NCBI GenBank assembly: GCA_030745255.1
Contig: JASLOY010000012.1
Location: 1-18,652, forward strand
Length of the DNA stretch: 18,652 bases
Reading direction: 5' to 3'
From: Vicinamibacterales bacterium
GTDB taxonomy: Bacteria; Acidobacteriota; Vicinamibacteria; Vicinamibacterales; UBA8438
Shown: piece after piece, positions 1 to 7,557 of the stretch
Layout: every line of letters starts with the position of its first letter
Position numbering within the stretch: position 1 is the first letter of the stretch
The notes under the pieces: generated by a model
What the model was told of the DNA's origin: nothing
The model's database searches: none
Seen by the model: the letters and a program-made list of their open reading frames with translations, nothing else
Made by a program: the position numbers and the translations under genes

Positions 1-417
1 CCCAGGGAGGAGGGCCTGCCCATGATCCATGTGGGCATTTACGCCTTCGGCCGCGAGGCCCTGGCGCGGTTCGCCGCCTTGCCGGTGTGCGAGGCCGAGC
101 GTCGCGAGGGGCTGGAGCAGCTGAAGCGGGACGTTCGTGCGCGCACCGTTCCACCGGCGGAGCTGCGTGGCCAGACCATCACCTTGTCGAACTTCGGGCT
201 CGTTGGAGGTCGGCACGCACAGCTTGTCGTGGTACCGCCGCAGGTGGCGATTGTGGGGGTAGGGCGCATGACACGGCAGGTGGTAGCGGTGGGCGACGCC
301 CCCGCGATTCATCGCCAGCTGCCACTGTCGCTGACCTTCGACCATCGCGCGGTGACCGGCGCCGAGGCCGCGCGCTTTCTCCAGGCCCTGATCGAAGATC
401 TGGAAAAAGCGGAATGA
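1..417 (+). CDS. 2-oxoacid dehydrogenase E2 catalytic domain, C-terminal part, fused in frame to a KdsB-like fragment (5' end outside window)
   Basis: The frame is open from base 1 and ends at TGA 415-417. From about codon 39 onward it matches the C-terminal catalytic domain of dihydrolipoamide acyltransferases (E2), which transfer acyl groups from lipoyl-lysine to CoA in cytoplasmic 2-oxoacid dehydrogenase complexes. Visible hallmarks are TITLSNFG, the VVVPPQVAIVGVGRM strand and the active-site segment TFDHRAVTGAEAARF. The family's usual Asp after the catalytic His (HRxxDG) is Thr here, a variant I recall from other E2-like proteins, so I do not call it dead. The first ~38 codons do not look like E2. 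The stretch HVGIYAFGREALARFAALP followed by EGLEQL resembles the C-terminal part of KdsB, the CMP-Kdo synthetase. The join lies near 110-125. No lipoyl domain is visible because the 5' part is missing. The E2 assignment is firm; the integrity of the 5' part is doubtful. Confidence 0.8.
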   Translation, partial: PREEGLPMIHVGIYAFGREALARFAALPVCEAERREGLEQLKRDVRARTVPPAELRGQTITLSNFGLVGGRHAQLVVVPPQVAIVGVGRMTRQVVAVGDAPAIHRQLPLSLTFDHRAVTGAEAARFLQALIEDLEKAE

Positions 418-466
418 GTCGGTTGAGCGCACGTTGGATCACTGAAATCGTGAAAGGAACGGTGTC

Positions 467-1132
467 ATGAGACCCAGAGCCCTCGCACTCTCGGTCGTTT
501 GCTTGCTGGGGTGCGCCGTGTTGTTCGCGGCGGACTTCTGGGAGGAGAAGGAGTTCACGGCCTGGTCCGACAAGGACGTCGAGAAGATGATGACCAATTC
601 ACCGTGGGCAAAACGCCTGACGGTCGTTTTTCCGCGTCCGCCCACCGAATCGGGTGGGCGCGGCGGAGGCCGCGGCGGGCGCGGCGGGGGTGGCGGTTTC
701 GGAGGGGGCAGCCCGCAGGCCAGGCTGATTGTCCGGTGGCAGAGCGCGTTGCCGGTGAGGCAGGCGGTGGTCCGCGCGCAGATCGGAAGCGACGGTGCTG
801 TCGGGCCCGACGCACGGGCTGTGCTCGACCAGAACGCCCCAGGCTACTTCGTCGTCGTCTCCGGTGTGCCCGGACAGTTCGGCAGACTGTCACCGGAAGC
901 GTTGATGGCCGAAGCGCGCCTGGAGAGGAAAGGGAAAGAGCCGATCAGACCAGTGCAGGCGGCCGCCCAGAGGGAGGGACGGGGCGTCGCGCTCGCCTAT
1001 GTGTTCCCCAAAGACGAGGCCATAGTGCTGGACGACAAGGACGTCGAGTTCGTCACGAAGGTCGGAGACGCGACGATCAAGAGAAAGTTCAAGCTCGAGG
1101 ACATGGTCTACAACGACCAGCTCGAGCTGTGA
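467..1132 (+). CDS. Secreted hypothetical protein with Gly/Arg-rich linker
   Basis: This 221-residue protein starts at ATG 467, with AAAGGA at 453-458 as a well-spaced ribosome site. Residues 1-22 form a signal peptide. Cleavage after LFAA by signal peptidase I is likely, but LLGC at residues 13-16 could also be read as a weak lipobox. The mature start, FWEEKEFTAWSDKDVEKMM followed by SPWAKR, resembles a secreted family I recall from Acidobacteria that has no assigned function. Residues 62-81 are almost only Gly and Arg, a flexible linker. The C-terminal part (residues 84-221) is rich in beta-type sequence and ends in a basic/acidic stretch (KRKFKLEDMVYNDQLEL). The gene lies 49 bases after the E2 frame and ends 15 bases from the convergent permease gene, leaving no room for a hairpin terminator. 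No catalytic motif is recognised. Confidence 0.75.
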   Translation: MRPRALALSVVCLLGCAVLFAADFWEEKEFTAWSDKDVEKMMTNSPWAKRLTVVFPRPPTESGGRGGGRGGRGGGGGFGGGSPQARLIVRWQSALPVRQAVVRAQIGSDGAVGPDARAVLDQNAPGYFVVVSGVPGQFGRLSPEALMAEARLERKGKEPIRPVQAAAQREGRGVALAYVFPKDEAIVLDDKDVEFVTKVGDATIKRKFKLEDMVYNDQLEL

Positions 1133-1147
1133 TCGAACGAGCGGCCC

Positions 1148-3634
1148 CTACTCCGTCCTCAGCGCCACCATCGGATCGACCCGCATGGTCCGGCGAGCCG
1201 GGAGGAAACAGGCGGCGAGCGCCGCGACCAGCAGCACCACCGATACGATCGCGAAGGTCGACGGGTCGGTGGGCATGGTGTCGAACAGCAGGCTTGCCAG
1301 CACACGGCTGAGCGCGAGCGCGCCGGCGAGCCCGAGGAGCAGGCCGAGAATCACCATCGTCAAGCCCTGACGCATCACCATTCTGAGCAGACTCGCCGGC
1401 TCGGCGCCAAGCGCCATCCGCACGCCGAATTCTCGGGTCCGCTGGCTGACCGACGTGGCCACCACCCCGGCGATCCCGGTCACGGTGATCACCAGCGCGA
1501 GGGCTGCGAAGATCGCCAGGAGCAGCATCGTCAGGCGCCTGGTCGCAAGCGTGTCGGTGCGTGCCTGTTCCAGGGTGGAGAAGCTCTCGACCGGCTGCTC
1601 GGCGTCCACGTCGTGGACCGCTTCGCGGACTTCTGTGGCAAGCGAGAGCGGATCCATGCGGGCTCGCACCAGGATCCGAGTCGCGCCCGAGACCTGGAGA
1701 AACGGCCGATACAATGCGTCGGGCGGCTCGCTGTCGAGTCCGCCGTATCGCACGTCGCCTACCACGCCCACGATCGTCAGCCAGTCGCGTCCGCCGTTCA
1801 ATGTGACTCGCCGGTCGATCGGGTCGCTGTCGGGCCAGTGCCGCTGGGCCAGGGAGCGGCTGATGATCGCGACACCGAGCCCCTCCTCGTCATCGAGGTT
1901 GGTGAACGCCCGTCCTGACAGCAGCCCGACCCCGATCGTTTCGAAGTAGCCGGGGCTGGCGACCCGCAGCTCGAGCTCCGGGCGCAGGTCCGGGTCCTCG
2001 TAGCGCCGTCCTTCGATCTCGAACGCCTGCTGCCGGGCCGGCTGACCCTCGAGCGGCACGTCGCTGGCCGCCGCCGCTGACAGCACGCCGGGACGGCTCT
2101 CGATCCGTTCGAGCACACCGGTGAACAGCTGCCGTCGGCTCTCGGGAGTGCGGTACTTGGACCAGTTGGGGAACACCTCGGCCGTGAGAACGTTATCGGG
2201 CCTGAACCCCGGGTCTACCTGTTGGAGCTTGTAGAAACTGGCGAGCAGGAGGCCGGCGCCAACGAGCAGCATGAACGACACCGCCACCTGTGCGATCGTC
2301 AGCACGTTTCGGAACCAGTGCACGGTGCCGGCGTCGGTCGTCTGCGCGCCGCCTTCCTTCAGGGCGGTGACATTGGCGCGGGCCGACAGCGCCGGTGCGA
2401 TACCAAACGCCAGCCCCGTGGCGACCGCCACAGCGAGCGTGAAGGCAAGCACCCAGCCGTCGATCGAGATTTGACTCGTCCGAGGCGTGAGCATTCCGGC
2501 GAACGACACCAGCAGGTCGAGACCCATCCCGGCAAGCACCAGACCCAGTCCGGCTCCGACGACGGCCAGCAGCGTGGTCTCGGTGAGCACCTGAGCCAGT
2601 ATCCGTCCACGTCCGGCGCCGAGTGCGGATCGGAGTGCCAGCTCACGCTCACGCCGCAGCATTCGCGCCAGCGTGAGGTTGGCGACGTTGGCGCAGGCGA
2701 TCAGGAGCACCAGCCCGGTGGTGCCCAGGAGAATCAGCAACATCGGGCGCGCACTGCTGGTCAGCTCTTCGGTCAGCGGCGCAGTGACGGCGGTGTAACC
2801 GGACTCCGGCTCGTAGACGTCAGGAAAATCTTGCTGGAGCCGTCCGGCGACCGTGGCCAGGTCGGTCCCGAATCGTTCGACGGTTACCCCATCCCGCAAC
2901 CGGCCGAACGCAGTCATGCCGCGGAACGCGGTGCGGTCCTCGTGCATCCGAGCCTCGCCGCGCGCTCGGAACGGGCAGGCGGAGGTTGGCATGTAGACAT
3001 CGTTGTCTCGCGGGTACTGCGGAATCGGCGGAAGGACACCCACGACCGTGTGCGGCTGGTCGTTCATCTCGAACACCGCACCCACGACGTTCGGGTCGCC
3101 GCCAAACCGCTGCTGCCAGTACGGATAGCTCAGAACCAGCACCGCCTCGGCGCCCAGGTCGTCGTCGGTCTCGACGAACGATCGGCCGAGGAGCGGCTGT
3201 ACACCGAGTACGTCGAAGAAGTTCGACGAGACCACCCCGGTCAGCACCCGGTCCGGCTCGCCGCGGTTGAGGAGCGTGAACGACATGCCGTGGTACTCGA
3301 CAAAGCCATCCAGGGTCTCGAGCAAGTCTCGATAGTCGATGATTTCCTTTACCGAGAACGGTATGTTCTCGGCGCCGGCCCGCATCGCCGATTGCCGCGC
3401 CAGCACCAGCTCGTGACCGTCCTGATACGGCAGCGGGCGCAGCAACACGCCGTTGACGACGCTGAAGATCGCGGTGTTGGCCCCGATACCGAGCGCCAGG
3501 GTTATGACGACCAGCAGACTGTAACCAGGGCTGCGCCACAGCGTGCGCATGCCATAGCGCATGTCCCGGATGAGCCTGTCCAGCGCAAACCCTCCATGGC
3601 CGCGTGGGCGGAGGTTCTCGTCGCCTTGCTGCAT
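1148..3634 (-). CDS. ADOP-family ABC transporter permease (MacB/FtsX-like, duplicated)
   Basis: This 828-residue inner-membrane protein has two permease halves. Residues ~25-70 (MRYGMRTLWRSPGYS, ALGIGANTAIFSVVNGVLL) are the typical first segment of acidobacterial duplicated orphan permeases. A MacB-like periplasmic core follows (~70-285). The first FtsX membrane block (~295-420) contains RERELALRSALGAGRGR. A second membrane segment (~450-475) and periplasmic core (~480-690) come next, then the last FtsX block (~700-828) with QRTREFGVRMALGAEP and the ending PARRTMRVDPMVALRTE. FtsX/MacB proteins move the periplasmic domain in response to ATP hydrolysis by a partner; no ATPase is encoded here, as is usual for ADOPs, so substrate and partner are unknown. 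The N-terminal cytoplasmic helical domain found on many ADOPs is absent, with only ~20 residues before the membrane part. ATG 3634 has no clear Shine-Dalgarno. It lies 44 bases downstream of the PEGA gene and is probably co-transcribed with it. Confidence 0.93.
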   Translation of the reverse strand: MQQGDENLRPRGHGGFALDRLIRDMRYGMRTLWRSPGYSLLVVITLALGIGANTAIFSVVNGVLLRPLPYQDGHELVLARQSAMRAGAENIPFSVKEIIDYRDLLETLDGFVEYHGMSFTLLNRGEPDRVLTGVVSSNFFDVLGVQPLLGRSFVETDDDLGAEAVLVLSYPYWQQRFGGDPNVVGAVFEMNDQPHTVVGVLPPIPQYPRDNDVYMPTSACPFRARGEARMHEDRTAFRGMTAFGRLRDGVTVERFGTDLATVAGRLQQDFPDVYEPESGYTAVTAPLTEELTSSARPMLLILLGTTGLVLLIACANVANLTLARMLRRERELALRSALGAGRGRILAQVLTETTLLAVVGAGLGLVLAGMGLDLLVSFAGMLTPRTSQISIDGWVLAFTLAVAVATGLAFGIAPALSARANVTALKEGGAQTTDAGTVHWFRNVLTIAQVAVSFMLLVGAGLLLASFYKLQQVDPGFRPDNVLTAEVFPNWSKYRTPESRRQLFTGVLERIESRPGVLSAAAASDVPLEGQPARQQAFEIEGRRYEDPDLRPELELRVASPGYFETIGVGLLSGRAFTNLDDEEGLGVAIISRSLAQRHWPDSDPIDRRVTLNGGRDWLTIVGVVGDVRYGGLDSEPPDALYRPFLQVSGATRILVRARMDPLSLATEVREAVHDVDAEQPVESFSTLEQARTDTLATRRLTMLLLAIFAALALVITVTGIAGVVATSVSQRTREFGVRMALGAEPASLLRMVMRQGLTMVILGLLLGLAGALALSRVLASLLFDTMPTDPSTFAIVSVVLLVAALAACFLPARRTMRVDPMVALRTE

Positions 3635-3678
3635 GACGGAATTATTGCCCGCCCGCGGCGAGAGGACAAAGCCGGTCG

Positions 3679-4434
3679 TCAGTTGCCGTTCATCTCGTCG
3701 CCGTCAGAATCCAAGGAGGTGACTTGACCCGGGAAGATTTCCACCGTGCTGGTCTTGCGCACGCCGTCGATCGGATTCACCAGGTCGACCTGATAGGAGC
3801 CTGGCGCCAGCGGCAGCTCGCCGTCGTCCGAGGTGCCGATGGCTCGCCCGTCGACGCGCACCTCGAGCTCGACCTCCGACGAGACCGCCAGCGAACCAGG
3901 GAAGATCGCCTCGCTGAATAGAGTTCGGCGACCGGGGCGGATCCGCACATGGCGCTGCACCTGGCCAATCGGGCTCACGAACGTCAGCTCGTGTCGGCCG
4001 GCACGCAGGACGAGGTGGGCCGGCGTGACGCCCTGTTGCTCGCCGTCGACATAGAGCTTGATGCCGGATGGCGCCGACGTGACGTCGAGCTGCCCGACCA
4101 ATGGGGCTGGCCCTGGCGCGGTGCGGGAGGTGGCGGTGTCGGTCGCCAGGAGCCGTCCGATCGTGTCGGCAGCCACCGTCTGCAGGCCTGCCGGGGTCCA
4201 GATGGCGATGCTCGTAAGCAGCACCAGCATCAGCAGCAGCAGCAAGGCCCGCAATTGGGGGTTTCTCGGCCCGGTCTCGACCCGAGAGGGAATGACGCCC
4301 CCGGTCGTGGCACAGGACCAGTCGCTTGTTCTGGGTGCGGCAGGGCGACGCCCGTCGCGAGTCACGCTGCTCGCCAGCGGTTCGAGCGCGATGGTCGGTT
4401 CTCTCTTCCGATCATTCACTGACTCGGCCATCAT
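3679..4434 (-). CDS. Single-pass membrane protein with two PEGA-like domains
   Basis: This 251-residue protein has a ~60-residue, disordered, polar N-terminus, a Leu-rich membrane helix at ~61-82, and an extracytoplasmic part. The first PEGA-type repeat (~115-170) contains IKLYVDGEQQGVTP and LRAGRHELTF. A second, more diverged copy (~181-240) contains VRVDGRAIG and LAPGSYQVDLVNP. PEGA domains are small beta-sandwich modules found in surface and signalling proteins of bacteria and archaea; they mark binding or scaffolding rather than catalysis. The start at ATG 4434 is supported by GAGG just upstream (about 4439-4442); a second ATG follows directly. The Leu-rich helix is encoded by a CAG/CTG-rich tract near 4220-4246. 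The gene precedes the ADOP permease by 44 bases on the same strand, so the two may form an envelope unit; that functional link is inferred from position only. Confidence 0.8.
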   Translation of the reverse strand: MMAESVNDRKREPTIALEPLASSVTRDGRRPAAPRTSDWSCATTGGVIPSRVETGPRNPQLRALLLLLMLVLLTSIAIWTPAGLQTVAADTIGRLLATDTATSRTAPGPAPLVGQLDVTSAPSGIKLYVDGEQQGVTPAHLVLRAGRHELTFVSPIGQVQRHVRIRPGRRTLFSEAIFPGSLAVSSEVELEVRVDGRAIGTSDDGELPLAPGSYQVDLVNPIDGVRKTSTVEIFPGQVTSLDSDGDEMNGN

Positions 4435-4802
4435 TCATCCTCGCATCACGCGGCTGGCGCGACCTGGCAACCATCGAGAACGCAAGGGCCGTGCCTCCGT
4501 ACCGCTCCGGCTCCAGGCTTCAGATGTCGCCAGTCTTCAAGGGATGGGGGGTGCGTCGTTGATACCTGGCATCCAGTCAGTCGAACATGGTCGATTACGA
4601 TATCGTGTTCGTAGCCACAGAAATGACCTAGATGTCAGCCTATTACGGATGAAACAGTGCAACTTGGTCGTCATAGGCACTTCGCGATCGATCGATCTGA
4701 CTGCTTCAGGGTTCCAGGCAGTTCATCGTGGCCGCGGGACGGCCGGCGAAAAAGCATCTGTACGGGCTCGCATCGTGTAAGGATCAGCAAGTCAAGTGGC
4801 CC

Positions 4803-4840
4803 GTTGCATAAATGCGGCGGCATTCGGCCACCGATGCAAC
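4803..4840. repeat. Nested inverted repeat in the M28 upstream region
   Basis: Arms GTTGCAT (4803-4809) and ATGCAAC (4834-4840) are exact complements. Between them, AATGC (4811-4815) and GCATT (4820-4824) form an inner hairpin. The element is ~150 bases upstream of the M28 start. It may be a regulator site or an mRNA structure; chance is possible given the short arms. Confidence 0.3.
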
Positions 4841-4978
4841 CCGCAAGCCCGGCGCCTGGCTTCAGCCTCAGCGGGGTCGAATACTGCCGGTGTGCTCCCT
4901 TCTCGCGCAGGGTGGAGCGGCCGCGACGTCAGCTAACCGTGCCCTCGGTGCGTCGCCGTACTTATCCAGCGGACCACT

Positions 4979-4984
4979 AAGGAG
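4979..4984 (+). promoter_or_regulatory. Ribosome binding site of the M28 peptidase gene
   Basis: AAGGAG lies eight bases before ATG 4993 and is the strongest Shine-Dalgarno in the window. It fixes the start ahead of the nearby in-frame Met codons at residues 3 and 10. Confidence 0.8.
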
Positions 4985-4992
4985 CAGAGTCG

Positions 4993-6582
4993 ATGTCAAT
5001 GACGTTTCGTGTGCTGGTCATGGTCGGTGCCCTGAAGATGCCCATGGCAATCTCCTCGGTGGCGCAGCCAATCGACCACGCAACACTGGCCGCGATCCGG
5101 GACGAGGGGCTGCGCGGCTCGCAGGCGATGGAACACATCAGCTGGTTGAGCGACGTCTATGGTCCTCGCGTCACCGGCACCCCCGCTATCGAACAGGCCA
5201 GAGTCTGGACGATGGAGAAGTTGCGCGAGTGGGGCCTGGCAAATGTGCACGAAGAGCGCTTCGCGTTCGGGCATGGCTGGTCGCTGGTCCGGTTCCACGC
5301 GCACATGATCGAGCCTCAGGTGATGCCGCTCATCGGCTACCCGAAGTCGTGGTCGTCGAGCACGGATGGCACGGTGACGGCCGTGGTGACGCGCGTCGAC
5401 ATCCAGTCGGACCGGGACTTCGATGCCTATCGCGGGCGCCTGCGCGGCAAGATTGTGCTGCCACAGGCGGAACGCGAGGTCCGGTTGCTCGAGGGTGACG
5501 TGGTGTTACGAATGACCGAGGAGCAGCTCGACGAGGCCAGCCGGACCCAGGTGCCACCGGCGGCCACGGAGCCAGATCGCTCCGACGGGCCGTCGTTCAC
5601 TGATCGCCTGCAGCAGTTTTATCTGGACGAGGGGGTCGTCGCGGTGCTGGACCGTGGCAGGGACGGCTTCATGATGGGCGCTGGGAGTGGGCTGCCCTAT
5701 CAGACCCAGCGCACCGATGGGGGCACAATTTTCGTCGGAAACGGTGGGCCGCGGGGCGAAAACGCCGGAACCCGGGTGCCGTCGGTCACGTTGGCCGTGG
5801 AGCACTACAACCGGATGGTCAGAATCCTGGACAGGAGACCCCCGGTGCGGGTGGAGCTGCACGTCGAAACGCAGTTTCACACCGAGGCCGACGCCGTCGA
5901 GCAGATGAACGCCTTCAATATCCTCGCCGAGATTCCAGGGACCGATCTGGCCGACCAGGTGGTGATGATCGGTGCCCACTTCGACACCACCCACGCCGGG
6001 ACCGGCGCGACTGACAACGCAGCCGGCGTGGCGGCGATGATGGAGGTCATGCGAATTTTGCAGGCTGTCGAGGCTCGCCCACGACGAACCATCCGGCTCG
6101 CGCTGTGGGGCGCCGAAGAGCAGGGCCTGCTGGGCTCGCGCGAGCATGTTCGGCGGCATTTTGGCGACCGGGACACCATGCGGTTGCGTCCGGCGCACGA
6201 GACGCTGTCGGGCTACTTCAATCTCGATAACGGTTCCGGGAGACTGCGGGGCATCTGGCTGCAGGAGAACTTTGCGGTCGCGCCGGTCTTCGAGGAGTGG
6301 ATCGCGTCGATGAGCGATTTGGGAGTGACCACGCTGGGACCACGGAGTGTCTCCGGCACCGATCACGTAGCGTTCGACGAGGTGGGTCTGCCCGGTTTCC
6401 AATTCATACAGGACCGGCTGGAGTACAACTCCCGAACGCATCACTCAAACATGGACGTTGTCGATCGCGTGCAGCGCGACGATGTGGTGCAGATGGCGGT
6501 AGTCGCGGCGAGCTTTGCCTTCAACACCGCAATGCGCGACGAGTTGTTGCCCCGAAAGGCGGTACCGCGCGTCGATCGGTGA
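4993..6582 (+). CDS. M28-family zinc aminopeptidase, secreted
   Basis: This 529-residue protein has an N-terminal signal-like segment (~1-24, ending SSVAQ). The family removes N-terminal amino acids from peptides using two zinc ions. The di-zinc site is complete: His329 and Asp331 in GAHFDTTHAGTG, Asp341 in TDNAAGVAAMM, the Glu pair 375-376 in WGAEEQG, Asp412 in FNLDNGSG and His484 in THHSNMD. Residues ~100-290 lie between the N-terminal part and the catalytic core and look like an inserted PA-type domain (RGKIVLPQ, YLDEGVVAVLDRGRDG), common in secreted M28 enzymes. It probably acts in the periplasm or outside the cell in peptide scavenging. The gene is first of three on the plus strand (M28, DUF2911, amidase), with 137 bases before the next gene. 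A 12-base palindrome starts directly after its stop codon. Confidence 0.93.
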   Translation: MSMTFRVLVMVGALKMPMAISSVAQPIDHATLAAIRDEGLRGSQAMEHISWLSDVYGPRVTGTPAIEQARVWTMEKLREWGLANVHEERFAFGHGWSLVRFHAHMIEPQVMPLIGYPKSWSSSTDGTVTAVVTRVDIQSDRDFDAYRGRLRGKIVLPQAEREVRLLEGDVVLRMTEEQLDEASRTQVPPAATEPDRSDGPSFTDRLQQFYLDEGVVAVLDRGRDGFMMGAGSGLPYQTQRTDGGTIFVGNGGPRGENAGTRVPSVTLAVEHYNRMVRILDRRPPVRVELHVETQFHTEADAVEQMNAFNILAEIPGTDLADQVVMIGAHFDTTHAGTGATDNAAGVAAMMEVMRILQAVEARPRRTIRLALWGAEEQGLLGSREHVRRHFGDRDTMRLRPAHETLSGYFNLDNGSGRLRGIWLQENFAVAPVFEEWIASMSDLGVTTLGPRSVSGTDHVAFDEVGLPGFQFIQDRLEYNSRTHHSNMDVVDRVQRDDVVQMAVVAASFAFNTAMRDELLPRKAVPRVDR

Positions 6583-6594
6583 GGTGTCGACACC
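6583..6594. repeat. Perfect 12-base palindrome directly after the M28 stop
   Basis: GGTGTCGACACC begins at the first base after TGA 6580-6582. It could fold as a small hairpin at the 3' end of the M28 transcript, or be an operator for the next gene, which starts ~130 bases on. No T-run follows, so it is not a typical intrinsic terminator. Confidence 0.35.
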
Positions 6595-6719
6595 GAGCGA
6601 AAAGCCGGGCAGCCAGGCGGGACCGGCGCCGGCCGCCGCCGATCTCGGATCCGACCGTCTCACGCCCCCGTCCTACGTAGGGATCGTGAGAGCGTCACGG
6701 GTGAGAACCACAGGGGGAC

Positions 6720-7346
6720 ATGCGGATGGCGATACGGACATTGACTATGCTGGCGGGTGGGTTGTCGATGATGCTGCTGACGGCGTGTGGCGGCGGTGGT
6801 GCCGCTCCGGCGTCGCAGCCGGTTGGTGAACGGCCGGGTGCCCGGGACGTGCAAGTGAACCCCGCCGACCTGCCGATCATCCCTCCCGATGAGGTGCAAA
6901 AGAGCCAGAGCGGCGCGGTGTTTCAACGTGTCGCCAACACCGACATCGAGGTGGTCTACGACCGGCCGGTGGCGCGCGGGCGCGAGCTGTTCGGCGGAAT
7001 CGTCGCCTACGACGAGGTCTGGAACCCGGGTGCGAACGACGCCACGGCCGTGTCGTTCAGCCGCGACGTGACCATCAACGGCGAGCCGTTGGGCGCCGGC
7101 AAGTACTCAATCTGGGCCATTCCCAGCGCCGGCGACTGGACCCTGATCTTCAGCCGCGCAGCCGACGTGTATCACACGCCGTATCCCGGCGAAGATCAGG
7201 ACGCGCTCCGTCTGACCATCACGCCGCAACGCGGTGACCACGTCGAGTCGCTGGCTTATCACTTCCCGCTGGTGGAGGGCAAGGAGACCGAGTTGCGACT
7301 GCACTGGGGCGAGACGGTCGTGCCGATGCTGATCACGGTGCCGTGA
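6720..7346 (+). CDS. DUF2911-domain lipoprotein
   Basis: The protein has 208 residues from ATG 6720. AGGGGG at 6712-6717 is only two bases before that ATG but eight before the in-frame ATG at 6726, so the true start is probably 6726 (MAIRTLTML). A lipobox LTAC places the lipidated Cys at residue 23 (counted from 6720), followed by a Gly/Ala-rich tether. Residues ~60-205 match DUF2911: VVYDRPVARGRELFGG, YDEVWNPGANDAT, GAGKYSIWAIP, and the C-terminal LRLHWGETVVPMLI. The family is common in Bacteroidota and Acidobacteriota and has no established function; it is a beta-rich envelope protein. It ends two bases before an ATG (7349) that could belong to the following amidase gene, which suggests tight coupling of the two. 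Confidence 0.88.
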   Translation: MRMAIRTLTMLAGGLSMMLLTACGGGGAAPASQPVGERPGARDVQVNPADLPIIPPDEVQKSQSGAVFQRVANTDIEVVYDRPVARGRELFGGIVAYDEVWNPGANDATAVSFSRDVTINGEPLGAGKYSIWAIPSAGDWTLIFSRAADVYHTPYPGEDQDALRLTITPQRGDHVESLAYHFPLVEGKETELRLHWGETVVPMLITVP

Positions 7347-7360
7347 GGATGCTCGAGAAG

Positions 7361-7381
7361 TCAGAAGTCAGAAGTCAGAAG
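7361..7381 (+). repeat. Heptanucleotide tandem repeat (TCAGAAG x3)
   Basis: Three perfect copies of TCAGAAG follow a partial copy (AGAAG, 7356-7360). The tract lies between the DUF2911 stop and the Tat signal coding region of the amidase. Because the unit is 7 bases, every gain or loss shifts the reading frame. Short tandem repeats of this kind mutate by slippage and are prone to assembly collapse. Confidence 0.9.
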
Positions 7382-7557
7382 AGCGGCGGGACTTTGCGCT
7401 GTCCAGGCGGGACTTTCTCCGCTCCTCGGCGGTTGGCGGTGCTCTGGCGATTACCGGGCCGGTAGCCTGTGGGCCGGCGCCACCCAGCTCGGTCGCCGAC
7501 ACTTCGGTCGGCAACTTCGCGCTCGAAGAGACAACGATCGCCGCGCTGCAGGAGGGG
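7381..7557 (+). other. In-frame 5' extension of the amidase coding a Tat signal but lacking a start codon
   Basis: In the amidase frame, codons upstream of ATG 7558 read as a clear twin-arginine signal: SRRDFL at 7402-7419, then a hydrophobic stretch (AVGGALAITGPVA) and a Cys at 7468-7470 in a Gly/Pro context. The frame stays open back to a TGA at 7330-7332, but it contains no ATG, GTG or TTG. An ATG at 7349, two bases after the DUF2911 stop, is out of frame by one base. One extra TCAGAAG unit (or two fewer) in the adjacent repeat would join it to this signal. So the native protein very likely includes this region. Confidence 0.75.

Larger units (their letters stand above)
4435..4992. other. 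Divergent intergenic region between PEGA/ADOP unit and M28 peptidase gene
   Basis: These 558 bases separate two divergent transcription units and should hold both promoters, but no convincing -35/-10 pair was found. Several frames are open across it, but none shows a recognisable protein or codon pattern. The stretch 4565-4700 is visibly more AT-rich than the surrounding coding DNA. A nested inverted repeat lies at 4803-4840 (listed separately). It may contain decayed coding sequence, but nothing is identifiable. Confidence 0.5.

Noticed and set aside
340..380. Loss of the usual Asp in the E2 active-site motif as a sign of an inactive enzyme
   Set aside because: The DHRAVTG form is one I recall from other E2-like acyltransferases, so the Thr alone does not show inactivity.
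2222..3727. 501-codon open frame on the plus strand
   Set aside because: It lies entirely opposite the ADOP permease and has no recognisable domain; it is rich in Arg, Gln and His as expected of an antisense frame in GC-rich DNA.
4220..4250. CAG-rich stretch as a functional trinucleotide repeat
   Set aside because: It encodes the Leu-rich membrane helix of the PEGA protein and is explained by CTG leucine codon use.
4058..4780. 240-codon open frame spanning the PEGA gene and the intergenic region
   Set aside because: Most of it is antisense to the PEGA protein; the intergenic part has no ribosome site or recognisable sequence.
5506..6444. 312-codon open frame on the minus strand
   Set aside because: It is antisense to the M28 peptidase, whose catalytic motifs are complete; the product shows no protein family features.
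7356..7381. Repeat tract as a possible CRISPR or mobile element remnant
   Set aside because: The units are 7 bases with no spacers, and no cas or transposase gene is present; it is a simple tandem repeat.
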